Assembly (NCBI GenBank): GCA_032622095.1
Contig: CP136066.1
Location: 206,980,978 to 207,044,977 of the forward strand
DNA from: Siphonodentalium dalli
Lineage: Eukaryota; Mollusca; Scaphopoda; Gadilida; Siphonodentaliidae
Direction: 5' to 3'
DNA: 64,000 bases
Part shown: one piece after another, positions 47,403 through 62,050 of the stretch
Layout of the letters: the number at the start of each line of letters is the position of its first letter
How positions within the stretch are numbered: position 1 is the first letter of the stretch
Notes under the pieces: model-generated
What the model saw: only the letters and a program-made list of their open reading frames with translations
Database searches by the model: none
Told to the model about the DNA's origin: nothing
Program-made: the position numbers and the translations under genes

Positions 47403-50400
47403 GACTAATTATTGTAGCAGCCTGTATTATTATATAGCACTCTAATTATTGTAGCAGCCAGTATTATTATATAGCACTCTAATTATTGTAGCAGCCTGTA
47501 TTAGTATATAGCACTCTAATATTGTAGCGGCCTGTATTAGTATATAGCACTCTAATTATTGTAGCAGCCTGTATTAGTATATAGCACTCTAATTATTGTA
47601 GCAGCCTGTATTAGTATACAGCACTCTAATTATTGTAGCAGCCTGTATAAGTATACAGCACTCTAATTATTGTAGCAGCCTGTATTAGTATATAGCACTC
47701 TAATTATTGTAGCAGCCTGTATTAGTATACAGCACTCTAATTATTGTAGCAGCCTGTATTAGTATATATCACTCTAATTATTGTAGCAGCCTGTATTAGT
47801 ATATAGCACTCTAATTATTGTAGCAGCCTGTATTAGTATATAGCACTCTAATTATTGTAGCAGCCTGTATTAGTATACAGCACTCTAATTATTGTAGCAG
47901 CCTGTATTAGTATATAGCACTCTAATTATTGTAGCAGCCTGTATTAGTGGCACTCTAATTATTGTAGCAGCCTGTATTAGTATACAGCACTCTAATTATT
48001 GTAGCAGCCTGTATTAGTATATAGCACTCTAATTATTGTAGCAGCCTGTATTAGTGGCACTCTAATTATTGTAGCAGCCTGTATTAGTATACAGCACTCT
48101 AATTATTGTAGCAGCCTGTATTAGTATATAGCACTCTAATTATTGTAGCAGTCTGTATTAGTATATAGCACTCTAATTATTGTAGCAGCCTGTATTAGTA
48201 TATAGCACTCTAATTATTGTAGCAGCCTGTATTAGTGGCACTCTAATTATTGTAGCAGCCTGTATTAGTATATAGCACTCTAATTATTGTAGCAGCCTGT
48301 ATTAGTATATAGCACTCTAATTATTGTAGCAGCCTGTATTAGTATATAGCACTCTAATTATTGTAGCAGTCTGTATTAGTATATAGCACTCTAATTATTG
48401 TAGCAGTCTGTATTAGTATATAGCACTCTAATTATTGTAGCAGCCTGTATTAGTATATAGCACTCTAATTATTGTAGCAGCCTGTATTAGTGGCACTCTA
48501 ATTATTGTAGCAGCCTGTATTAGTATATAGCACTCTAATTATTGTAGCAGCCTGTATTAGTGGCACTCTAATTATTGTAGCAGCCTGTATTAGTATATAG
48601 CACTCTAATTATTGTAGCAGCCTGTATTAGTATATAGCACTCTAATTATTGTAGCAGTCTGTATTAGTATATAGCACTCTAATTATTGTAGCAGTCTGTA
48701 TTAGTATATAGCACTCTAATTATTGTAGCAGCCTGTATTAGTATATAGCACTCTAATTATTGTAGCAGCCTGTATTAGTGGCACTCTAATTATTGTAGCA
48801 GCCTGTATTAGTATATAGCACTCTAATTATTGTAGCAGCCTGTATTAGTATATAGCACTCTAATTATTGTAGCAGCCTGTATTAGTATATAGCACTCTAA
48901 TTATTGTAGCGGCCTGTATTAGTATATAGAACTCTAATTATTGTAGCAGCCTGTATTAGTATATAACACTCTAATTATTGTAACAGCCTGTATTAGTATA
49001 TAGCACTCTAATTATTGTAGCAGCATGTATTAGTATATAGCACTCTAATTATTGTAGCAGCCTGTATTAGTATATAGCACTCTAATTATTGTAGCAGCCT
49101 GTATTAGTATACAGCACTCTAATTATTGTAGCAGCCTGTATTATTATATAGCACTCTAATTATTGTAGCAGCCTGTATTAGTATATAGCACTCTAATATT
49201 GTAGCGGCCTGTATTAGTATACAGCACTCTAATTATTGTAGCAGCCTGTATTAGTATATAGCACTCTAATTATTGTAGCAGCCTGTATTAGTATACAGCA
49301 CTCTAATTATTGTAGCAGCCTGTATTAGTGGCACTCTAATTATTGTAGCAGCCTGTATTATTATAAGGCACTCTAATTATTGTAGCAGCCTGTATTAGTA
49401 TATAGCACTCTAATTATTGTAGCAGCCTGTATTAGTATATAGCACTCTAATTATTGTAGCAGCCTGTATTAGTATATAACACTCTAATTATTGTAGCAGC
49501 CTGTATTAGTATACACCACTCTAATTATTGTAGCAGCCTGTATTAGTATATAACACTCTAATTATTGTAGCAGTCTGTATTAGTATATAGCACTCTAATT
49601 ATTGTAGCGGCCTGTATTAGTGGCACTCTAATTATTGTAGCAGCCTGTATTAGTGTATAGCACTCTAATTATTGTAGCAGCCTGTATTAGTATATAGCAC
49701 TCTAATTATTGTAGCAGCCGGTATTAGTATATAGCACTCTAATTATTGTAGCAGCCTGTATTAGTATATAGCACTCTAATTATTGTAGCAGCCTGTATTA
49801 GTATATAGCACTCTAATTATTGTAGCAGCCTGTATTAGTATATAGCACTCTAATTATTGTAGCAGCCTGTATTAGTATATATCACTCTAATTATTGTAGC
49901 AGCCTGTATTAGTATATAGCACTCTAATTATTGTAGCAGCCTGTATTAGTATATAGCACTCTAATTATTGTAGCAGCCTGTATTAGTATATATCACTCTA
50001 ATTATTGTAACAGTCTGTATTAGTATATAGCACTCTAATTATTGTAGCAGCCTGTATTAGTATACAGCACTCTAATTATTGTAGCGGCCTGTATTAGTAT
50101 ATAGCACTCTAATTATTGTAGCAGCCTGTATTAGTGGCACTCTAATTATTGTAACAGCCTGTATTAGTATATAGCACTCTAATTATTGTAGCAGCCTGTA
50201 TTAGTATATAGCACTCTAATTATTGTAGCAGCCTGTATTAGTATATAGCACTCTAATTATTGTAACAGCCTGTATTAGTATATAGCACTCTAATTATTGT
50301 AGCAGCCTGTATTAGTATACAGCACTCTAATTATTGTAGCAGCCTGTATTAGTATATAGCACTCTAATTATTGTAGCAGCCTGTATTAGTATATAGCACT

Positions 50401-53400
50401 CTAATTATTGTAGCAGCCTGTATTAGTATACAGCACTCTAATTATTGTAGCAGCCTGTATTAGTATATAGCACTCTAATTATTGTAACAGCCTGTATTAG
50501 TATATAGCACTCTAATTATTGTAGCAGCCTGTATTAGTATACAGCACTCTAATTATTGTAGCAGCCTGTATTAGTATATAGCACTCTAATTATTGTAGCA
50601 GCCTGTATTAGTATACAGCACTCTAATTATTGTAGCAGCCTGTATTAGTATACAGCACTCTAATTATTGTAGCAGCCTGTATTAGTATATAGCACTCTAA
50701 TTATTGTAGCAGCCTGTATTAGTATATAGCACTCTAATTATTGTAACAGCCTGTATTAGTATATAGCACTCTAATTATTGTAGCAGCCTGTATTAGTATA
50801 CAGCACTCTAATTATTGTAGCAGCCTGTATTAGTATATAGCACTCTAATTATTGTAGCAGCCTGTATTAGTATACAGCACTCTAATTATTGTAGCAGCCT
50901 GTATTAGTATATAGCACTCTAATTATTGTAGCAGCCTGTATTAGTATATAGCACTCTAATTATTGTAACAGCCTGTATTAGTATATAGCACTCTAATTAT
51001 TGTAGCAGCCTGTATTAGTATACAGCACTCTAATTATTGTAACAGCCTGTATTAGTATATAGCACTCTAATTATTGTAACAGCCTGTATTAGTATATAGC
51101 ACTCTAATTATTGTAGCAGCCTGTATTAGTATACAGCACTCTAATTATTGTAGCAGCCTGTATTAGTATATAGCACTCTAATTATTGTAGCAGCCTGTAT
51201 TAGTATACAGCACTCTAATTATTGTAGCAGCCTGTATTAGTATATAGCACTCTAATTATTGTAGCAGCCTGTATTAGTATATAGCACTCTAATTAGTGTA
51301 GCAGCCTGTATTAGTATACAGCACTCTAATTATTGTAGCAGCCTGTATTAGTATATATAACTCTAATTATTGTAGCAGCCTGTATTAGTATATAGCACTC
51401 TAATTATTGTAGCAGCCTGTATTAGTATATAGCACTCTAATTATTGTAGCAGCCTGTATTAGTGGCACTCTAATTATTGTAGCAGCCTGTATTATTATAT
51501 AGCACTCTAATTATTGTAGCAGCCTGTATTAGTATATAGCACTCTAATTATTGTAGCAGCCTGTATTAGTGGCACTCTAATTATTGTAGCAGCCTGTATT
51601 AGTATACAGCACTCTAATTATTGTAGCAGCCTGTATTAGTATATATCACTCTAATTATTGTAGCAGTCTGTATTAGTATATAGCACTCTAATTATTGTAG
51701 CAGCCTGTATTAGTATATAGCACTCTAATTATTGTAGCAGCCTGTATTAGTATACAGCACTCTAATTATTGTAGCAGCCTGTATTAGTATATATCACTCT
51801 AATTAGTGTAGCATCCTGTATTAGTATATAGCACTCTAATTATTGTAGCAGCCTGTATTAGTATATATCACTCTAATTAGTGTAGCAGCCTGTATTAGTA
51901 TACAGCACTCTAATTATTGTAGCAGCCTGTATTAGTATATATCACTCTAATTAGTGTAGCATCCTGTATTAGTATATAGCACTCTAATTATTGTAGCAGC
52001 CTGTATTAGTATATAGCACTCTAATTATTGTAGCAGCCTGTATTAGTATATAGCACTCTAATTATTGTAGCAGCCTGTATTAGTATACAGCACTCTAATT
52101 ATTGTAGCAGCCTGTATTAGTATACAGCACTCTAATTATTGTAGCGGCCTGTATTAGTATATAGCACTCTAATTATTGTAGCAGCCTGTATTAGTATACA
52201 GCACTCTAATTATTGTAGCGGCCTGTATTAGTATATAGCACTCTAATTATTGTAGCAGCCTGTATTAGTATACAGCACTCTAATTATTGTAGCAGCCTGT
52301 ATTAGTATATAGCACTCTAATTATTGTAGCAGCCTGTATTAGTATACAGCACTCTAATTATTGTAGCAGCCTGTATTAGTATATAGCACTCTAATTATTG
52401 TAGCAGCCTGTATTAGTATACAGCACTCTAATTATTGTAGCAGCCTGTATTAGTATATAGCACTCTAATTATTGTAGCAGCCTGTATTAGTATACAGCAC
52501 TCTAATTATTGTAACAGTCTGTATTAGTATATAGCACTCTAATTATTGTAGCAGCCTGTATTAGTATACAGTACTCTAATTATTGTAACAGTCTGTATTA
52601 GTATACAGCATATAATTATTGTAGCAGCCTGTATTAGTATACAGCACTCTAATTATTGTAACAGCCTGTATTATTATATAGCACTCTAATTATTGTAGCA
52701 GCCTGTATTAGTGGCACTCTAATTATTGTAGCAGCCTGTATTAGTATACAGCACTCTAATTATTGTAGCAGCCTGTATTAGTGGCACTCTAATTATTGTA
52801 GCAGCCTGTATTAGTATATAGCACTCTAATTATTGTAGCAGCCTGTATTAGTATACAGCACTCTAATTATTGTAGCAGCCTGTATTAGTATACATCACTC
52901 TAATTATTGTAGCAGCCTGTATTAGTATACAGCACTCTAATTATTGTAACAGCCTGTATTAGTATACAGCACTCTAATTATTGTAGCAGCCTGTATTAGT
53001 ATACAGCACTCTAATTATTGTAGCAGCCTGTATTAGTGGCACTCTAATTATTGTAGCAGCCTGTATTAGTATATAGCACTCTAATTATTGTAGCAGCCTG
53101 TATTAGTATACAGCACTCTAATTATTGTAGCAGCCTGTATTAGTATACATCACTCTAATTATTGTAGCAGCCTGTATTAGTATACAGCACTCTAATTATT
53201 GTAACAGCCTGTATTAGTATACAGCACTCTAATTATTGTAGCAGCCTGTATTAGTGGCACTCTAATTATTGTAGCAGCCTGTATTAGTATATAGCACTCT
53301 AATTATTGTAGCAGCCTGTATTAGTATATAGCACTCTAATTATTGTAGCAGCCTGTATTAGTGGCACTCTAATTATTGTAGCAGCCTGTATTAGTATATA

Positions 53401-56400
53401 GCACTCTAATTATTGTAGCAGCCTGTATTAGTATATAGCACTCTAATTATTGTAGCGGCCTGTATTAGTGGCACTCTAATTATTGTAGCAGCCTGTATTA
53501 GTATATAGCACTCTAATTATTGTAGCAGCCTGTATTAGTATATAGCACTCTAATTATTGTAGCAGCCTGTATTAGTGGCACTCTAATTATTGTAGCAGCC
53601 TGTATTAGTATATAGCACTCTAATTATTGTAGCAGCCTGTATTAGTATATAGCACTCTAATTATTGTAGCAGCCTGTATTAGTATATAGCACACTAATTA
53701 TTGTAGCAGCCTGTATTAGTATATAGCACTCTAATTATTGTAGCAGCCTGTATTAGTATACAGTACTCTAATTATTGTAGCGGCCTGTATTAGTATATAG
53801 CACTCTAATTATTGTAGCAGCCTGTATTAGTATATAGCACTCTAATTATTGTAGCAGCCTGTATTAGTATATAGCACTCTAATTATTGTAACAGCCTGTA
53901 TTAGTATACAGCACTCTAATTATTGTAGCAGCCTGTATTAGTGGCACTCTAATTATTGTAGCAGCCTGTATTAGTATACAGTACTCTAATTATTGTAGCG
54001 GCCTGTATTAGTATATAGCACTCTAATTATTGTAGCAGCCTGTATTAGTATATAGCACTCTAATTATTGTAGCAGCCTGTATTAGTATATAGCACTCTAA
54101 TTATTGTAGCAGCCTGTATTAGTATACAGCACTCTAATTATTGTAGCAGCCTGTATTAGTATATAGCACTCTAATTATTGTAACAGCCTGTATTAGTATA
54201 CAGCACTCTAATTATTGTAGCAGCCTGTATTAGTGGCACTCTAATTATTGTAGCAGCCTGTATTAGTATATAGCACTCTAATTATTGTAGCAGCCTGTAT
54301 TAGTATATAGCACACTAATTATTGTAGCAGCCTGTATTAGTATATAGCACTCTAATTATTGTAGCAGCCTGTATTAGTATACAGCACTCTAATTATTGTA
54401 GCAGCCTGTATTAGTATACAGCACTCTAATTATTGTAGCAGCCTGTATTAGTATATAGCACTCTAATTATTGTAGCAGCCTGTATTAGTATATAGCACTC
54501 TAATTATTGTAGCAGCCTGTATTAGTATATAGCACTCTAATTATTGTAGCAGCCTGTATTAGTATATAGCACTCTAATTATTGTAGCAGCCTGTATTAGT
54601 ATATAGCACTCTAATTATTGTAGCAGTCTGTATTAGTATATAGCACTCTAATTATTGTAGCGGCCTGTATTAGTGGCACTCTAATTATTGTAGCAGCCTG
54701 TATTAGTATATAGCACTCTAATTATTGTAGCGGCCTGTATTAGTGGCACTCTAATTATTGTAGCAGCCTGTATTAGTATATAGCACACTAATTATTGTAG
54801 CAGCCTGTATTAGTATATAGCACTCTAATTATTGTAGCAGCCTGTATTAGTATACAGTACTCTAATTATTGTAGCGGCCTGTATTAGTATATAGCACTCT
54901 AATTATTGTAGCAGCCTGTATTAGTATATAGCACTCTAATTATTGTAACAGCCTGTATTAGTATACAGCACTCTAATTATTGTAGCAGCCTGTATTAGTG
55001 GCACTCTAATTATTGTAGCAGCCTGTATTAGTATATAGCACTCTAATTATTGTAGCAGCCTGTATTAGTATATAGCACACTAATTATTGTAGCAGCCTGT
55101 ATTAGTATATAGCACTCTAATTATTGTAGCAGCCTGTATTAGTATACAGCACTCTAATTATTGTAGCAGCCTGTATTAGTATACAGCACTCTAATTATTG
55201 TAGCAGCCTGTATTAGTATACAGCACTCTAATTATTGTAGCAGCATGTATTAGTATATAGCACTCTAATTATTGTAGCAGCCGGTATTAGTATACAGCAC
55301 TCTAATTATTGTAGCAGCCTGTATTAGTATATAGCACTCTAATTATTGTAGCAGCCTGTATTAGTATATAGCACTCTAATTATTGTAGCAGCCTGTATTA
55401 GTATATAGCACTCTAATTATTGTAGCAGCCTGTATTAGTATATAACACTCTAATTATTGTAGCAGCCTGTATTAGTATACAGCACTCTAATTATTGTAGC
55501 AGCCTGTATTAGTGGCACTCTAATTATTGTAGCAGCCTGTATTAGTATATAGCACTCTAATTATTGTAGCAGCCTGTATTAGTATATAGCACTCTAATTA
55601 TTGTAGCAGCCTGTATTAGTATACAGCACTATAATTATTGTAGCAGCCTGTATTAGTATATAACACTCTAATTATTGTAGCGGCCTGTATTAGTATATAG
55701 CACTCTAATTATTGTAGCAGCCTGTATTAGTATACAGCACTCTAATTATTGTAGCTGCCTGTATTAGTATACAGCACTCTAATTATTGTAGCAGCCTGTA
55801 TTAGTATACAGCACTCTAATTAGTGTAGCAGCCTGTATTAGTATATAACACTCTAATTATTGTAGCAGCCTGTATTAGTGGCACTCTAATTATTGTAGCA
55901 GCCTGTATTAGTATATAGCACTCTAATTATTGTAGCAGCCTGTATTAGTATACAGCACTATAATTATTGTAGCAGCCTGTATTAGTATATAGCACTCTAA
56001 TTATTGTAGCAGCCTGTATTAGTATATAGCACTCTAATTATTGTAGCAGCCTGTATTAGTATATAGCACTCTAATTATTGTAGCAGCCTGTATTAGTATA
56101 TATCACTCTAATTATTGTAGCAGCCTGTATTAGTATACAACACTCTAATTATTGTAGCAGCCTGTATTAGTATATAGCACTCTAATTATTGTAGCGGCCT
56201 GTATTAGTATATAGCACTCTAATTATTGTAGCGGCCTGTATTAGTATATAGCACTCTAATTATTGTAGCAGCCTGTATTAGTATATATCACTCTAATTAT
56301 TGTAGCAGCCTGTATTAGTATACAACACTCTAATTATTGTAGCGGCCTGTATTAGTATATAGCACTCTAATTATTGTAGCGGCCTGTATTAGTATATAGC

Positions 56401-59400
56401 ACTCTAATTATTGTAGCGGCCTGTATTAGTATTAGCACTCTAATTATTGTAGCATCCTGTATTAGTATATAGCACTCTAATTATTGTAGCAGCCTGTATT
56501 AGTATATATCACTCTAATTATTGTAGCATCCTGTATTAGTATATAGCACTCTAATTATTGTAGCAGCCTGTATTAGTATACAGCACTCTAATTATTGTAG
56601 CAGCCTGTATTAGTATATAGCACTCTAATTATTGTAGCAGCCTGTATTAGTGGCACTCTAATTATTGTAGCAGCCTGTATTAGTGGCACTCTAATTATTG
56701 TAGCAGCCTGTATTAGTATATAGCACTCTAATTATTGTAGCAGCCTGTATTAGTATACAGCACTCTAATTATTGTAGCGGCCTGTATTAGTATTAGCACT
56801 CTAATTATTGTAGCAGCCTGTATTAGTATATAGCACTCTAATTATTGTAGCAGCCTGTATTAGTATATATCACTCTAATTATTGTAGCAGCCTGTATTAG
56901 TATATAGCACTCTAATTATTGTAGCGGCCTGTATTAGTATATAGCACTCTAATTATTGTAGCAGCCTGTATTAGTATATAGCACTCTAATTATTGTAGCA
57001 GCCTGTATTAGTATACAGCACTCTAATTATTGTAGCAGCCTGTATTAGTATACAGCACTATAATTATTGTAGCAGCCTGTATTAGTATATAACACTCTAA
57101 TTATTGTAGCCGCCTGTATTAGTATATAGCACTCTAATTAGTGTAGCAGCCTGTATTAGTATATAGCACTCTAATTATTGTAGCAGCCTGTATTAGTGGC
57201 ACTCTAATTATTGTAGCATCCTGTATTAGTATATAGCACTCTAATTATTGTAGCAGCCTGTATTAGTGGCACTCTAATTATTGTAGCAGCCTGTATTAGT
57301 ATATAGCACTCTAATTATTGTAGCAGCCTGTATTAGTATATAGCACTCTAATTATTGTAGCAGCCTGTATTAGTATATATCACTCTAATTATTGTAGCAG
57401 CCTGTATTAGTATATATCACTCTAATTATTGTAGCAGCCTGTATTAGTATACAGCACTCTAATTATTGTAGCAGCCTGTATTAGTATATAGCACTCTAAT
57501 TATTGTAGCAGCCTGTATTAGTATACAGCACTCTAATTATTGTAGCAGCCTGTATTAGTATATAGCACTCTAATTATTGTAGCAGCCTGTATTAGTATAC
57601 AGCACTCTAATTATTGTAGCAGCCTGTATTAGTATATAGCACTCTAATTATTGTAGCAGCCTGTATTAGTATATAGCACTCTAATTATTGTAGCAGCCTG
57701 TATTAGTGGCACTCTAATTATTGTAGCAGCCTGTACTAGTATATAGCACTCTAATTATTGTAGCAGCCTGTATTAGTATATAGCACTCTAATTATTGTAG
57801 CAGCCTGTATTAGTATATAGCACTCTAATTATTGTAGCAGCCTGTATTAGTATATAGCACTCTAATTATTGTAGCAGCCTGTATTAGTATATAGCACTCT
57901 AATTATTGTAGCAGCCTGTATTAGTATACAGCACTCTAATTATTGTAGCAGCCTGTATTAGTATACAGCACTCTAATTATTGTAGCAGCCTGTATTAGTA
58001 TATATCACTCTAATTATTGTAGCAGCCTGTATTAGTGGCACTCTAATTATTGTAGCAGCCTGTATTAGTATATAGCACTCTAATTATTGTAGCAGCCTGT
58101 ATTAGTATATAGCACTCTAATTATTGTAGCAGCCTGTATTAGTATATAACACTCTAATTATGGTAGCAGCCTGTATTAGTATATAGCACTCTAATTATTG
58201 TAGCAGCCTGTATTAGTATATAGCACTCTAATTATTGTAGCATCCTGTATTAGTATACAGCACTCTAATTATTGTAGCAGCCTGTATTAGTATATAGCAC
58301 TCTAATTATTGTAGCAGCCTGTATTAGTATATAGCACTCTAATTATTGTAGCAGCCTGTATTAGTATACAGCACTCTAATTATTGTAGCAGCCTGTATTA
58401 GTATACACCACTCTAATTATTGTAGCAGCCTGTATTAGTGGCACTCTAATTATTGTAGCAGCCAGTATTAGTATACAGCACTCTAATTAGTGTAACAGCC
58501 TGTATTAGTATACAGCACTCTAATTATTGTAGCGGCCTGTATTAGTATACACCACTCTAATTATTGTAGCAGCCTGTATTAGTATATATCACTCTAATTA
58601 TTGTAGCAGCCTGTATTAGTATATAACACTCTAATTATTGTAGCAGCCTGTATTAGTATATAGCACTCTAATTATTGTAGCAGCCTGTATTAGTGGCACT
58701 CTAATTATTGTAGCAGCCTGTATTAGTATATAGCACTCTAATTATTGTAGCAGCCTGTATTAGTATATATCACTCTAATTATTGTAGCAGCCTGTATTAG
58801 TATATAGCACTCTAATTATTGTAGCAGCCTGTATTAGTATATAGCACTCTAATTATTGTAGCAGCCTGTATTAGTATATAGCACTCTAATTATTGTAGCA
58901 GCCTGTATTAGTATATAGCACTCTAATTATTGTAGCAGCCTGTATTAGTATACAGCACTCTAATTATTGTAGCAGCCTGTATTAGTATACAGCACTCTAA
59001 TTATTGTAGCAGCCTGTATTAGTATATAACACTCTAATTATGGTAGCAGCCTGTATTAGTATATAGCACTCTAATTATTGTAGCAGCCTGTATTAGTATA
59101 TAGCACTCTAATTATTGTAGCAGCCTGTATTAGTATACAGCACTCTAATTATTGTAGCAGCCTGTATTAGTGGCACTCTAATTATTGTAGCAGCCTGTAT
59201 TAGTATATAGCACTCTAATTATTGTAGCAGCCTGTATTAGTATACAGCACTCTAATTATTGTAGCAGCCTGTATTAGTATATAGCACTCTAATTATTGTA
59301 GCAGCCTGTATTAGTATATAACACTCTAATTATTGTAGCAGCCTGTATTAGTATGTAGCACTCTAATTATTGTAGCAGCCTGTATTAGTGGCACTCTAAT

Positions 59401-61948
59401 TATTGTAGCAGCCTGTATTAGTATATAGCACTCTAATTATTGTAGCAGCCTGTATTAGTGTATAGCACTCTAATTATTGTAGCAGCCTGTATTAGTATAT
59501 AGCACTCTAATTATTGTAGCAGCCTGTATTAGTAGCACTCTAATTATTGTAGCAGCCTGTATTAGTATACAGTACTCTAATTATTGTAGCAGTCTGTATT
59601 AGTATATAGCACTCTAATTATTGTAGCAGCCTGTATTAGTATATAGCACACTAATTATTGTAGCAGCCTGTATTAGTATATAGCACTCTAATTATTGTAG
59701 CAGCCTGTATTAGTATATAGCACTCTAATTATTGTAGCAGCCTGTATTAGTATATAGCACTCTAATTATTGTAGCAGCCTGTATTAGTATATAGCACTCT
59801 AATTATTGTAGCAGCCTGTATTAGTATATAGCACTCTAATTATTGTAGCAGCCTGTATTAGTATATAGCACACTAATTATTGTAGCAGCCTGTATTAGTG
59901 GCACTCTAATTATTGTAGCAGCCTGTATTAGTGGCACTCTAATTATTGTAGCAGCCTGTATTAGTATATAACACTCTAATTATTGTAGCAGCCTGTATTA
60001 GTATATAGCACTCTAATTATTGTAGCAGCCTGTATTAGTATATAGCACTCTAATTATTGTAGCAGCCTGTATTAGTATATAGCACACTAATTATTGTAGC
60101 AGCCTGTATTAGTATATAGCACTCTAATTATTGTAGCAGCCTGTATTAGTGTATAGCACTCTAATTATTGTAGCGCCCTGTATTAGTATATAGCACTCTA
60201 ATTATTGTAGCAGCCTGTATTAGTATATAGCACTCTAATTATTGTAGCAGCCTGTATTAGTATATAGCACTCTAATTATTGTAGCAGCCTGTATTAGTAT
60301 ATAGCACTCTAATTATTGTAGCAGCCTGTATTAGTATATAGCACTCTAATTATTGTAGCAGCCTGTATTAGTATATAGCACACTAATTATTGTAGCAGCC
60401 TGTATTAGTATATAGCACTCTAATTATTGTAGCAGCCTGTATTAGTATATAGCACTCTAATTATTGTAGCAGCCTGTATTATTATATAGCACTCTAATTA
60501 TTGTAGCAGCCTGTATTAGTATATAGCACACTAATTATTGTAGCAGCCTGTATTAGTATATAGCACTCTAATTATTGTAGCAGCCTGTATTAGTGTATAG
60601 CACTCTAATTATTGTAGCGCCCTGTATTAGTATATAGCACTCTAATTATTGTAGCAGCCTGTATTAGTATACAGCACTCTAATTATTGTAGCAGCCTGTA
60701 TTAGTATATAGCACTCTAATTATTGTAGCAGCCTGTATTAGTGGCACTCTAATTATTGTAGCAGCCTGTATTAGTATATAGCACTCTAATTATTGTAGCA
60801 GCCTGTATTAGTGGCACTCTAATTATTGTAGCAGCCTGTATTAGTATATAGCACTCTAATTATTGTAGCAGCCTGTATTAGTATATAACACTCTAATTAT
60901 GGTAGCAGCCTGTATTAGTATATAGCACTCTAATTATTGTAGCAGCCTGTATTAGTATATAACACTCTAATTATTGTAGCAGCCTGTATTAGTATATAAC
61001 ACTCTAATTATTGTAGCAGCCTGTATTAGTGTATAGCACTCTAATTATTGTAGCAGCCTGTATTAGTATATAGCACTCTAATTATTGTAGCAGCCTGTAT
61101 TAGTGGCACTCTAATTATTGTAGCAGCCTGTATTAGTATATAGCACTCTAATTATTGTAGCAGCCTGTATTAGTATATAGCACTCTAATTATTGTAGCAG
61201 CCTGTATTAGTATACAGCACTCTAATTATTGTAGCAGCCTGTATTAGTATATAACACTCTAATTATTGTAGCAGCCTGTATTAGTATACAGCACTCTAAT
61301 TATTGTAGCAGCCTGTATTAGTATATAGCACTCTAATTATTGTAGCAGCCTGTATTAGTATATAGCACTCTAATTATTGTAGCAGCCTGTATTAGTATAC
61401 AGCACTCTAATTATTGTAGCAGCCTGTATTAGTATATAGCACTCTAATTATTGTAGCAGCCTGTATTAGTATATAGCACTCTAATTATTGTAGCAGCCTG
61501 TATTAGTATATAGCACTCTAATTATTGTAGCGGCCTGTATTAGTGGCACTCTAATTATTATAGCATCCTGTATTAGTATATAGCACTCTAATTATTGTAG
61601 CAGCCTGTATTAGTATACAGCACTCTAATTATTGTAGCAGCCTGTATTAGTATACAGCACTCTAATTATTGTAGCAGCCTGTATTAGTGGCACTCTAATT
61701 ATTGTAGCAGCCTGTATTAGTGGCACTCTAATTATTGTAGCAGCCTGTATTAGTATATAGCACTCTAATTATTGTAGCAGCCTGTATTAGTATATAGCAC
61801 TCTAATTATTGTAGCAGCCTGTATTAGATTATAGCACTCTAATTATTGTAGCAGCCTGTATTAGTATATATCACTCTAATTATTGTAGCAGCCTGTATTA
61901 GTATATATCACTCTAATTATTGTAGCAGCCTGTATTAGTGGCACTCTA
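47403..61948 (+). repeat. 37/33-bp satellite, main array (~400 monomers)
   Basis: A continuous ~14.5-kb array. The main monomer is 37 bp. A 33-bp form replaces TATATAGCAC with GGCAC (…TATTAGTGGCACTC) and is interspersed throughout. Point variants (TATACAGC, TATATATC, GTAGCGGCC, GTAACAGCC, GCAGTCTG, GCACACTAATT) mark local higher-order duplications. The GCAGTCTG pair recurs at a 288-bp offset (48363 to 48651), and GTAGCGCCCTG recurs at 444 bp, i.e. 12 monomers (60171 to 60615). All frames contain stops (TAA, TAG). There are no unique spacers, so it is not CRISPR-like. The array ends at CTCTAAATTTTC. Confidence 0.97.
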
Positions 61949-62050
61949 AATTTTCAATAACAGAATCACAATGGTTGGTCAATCTATAACCATGTACATG
62001 AAGTTTAAATTATCACAATGACATGTGCTTTCTACAAAACAAAATCAGTG

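Larger units (their letters stand above)
45129..47910 (+). repeat. 2,782-bp tandem duplication, unit 2
   Basis: Head-to-tail second copy of 42347-45128. Its satellite part continues into the main array instead of stopping. Confidence 0.95.

Noticed and set aside
47403-61948. CRISPR-like regular array
   Set aside because: The repeats are directly contiguous with no unique spacers, and the context is eukaryotic. It is a satellite.
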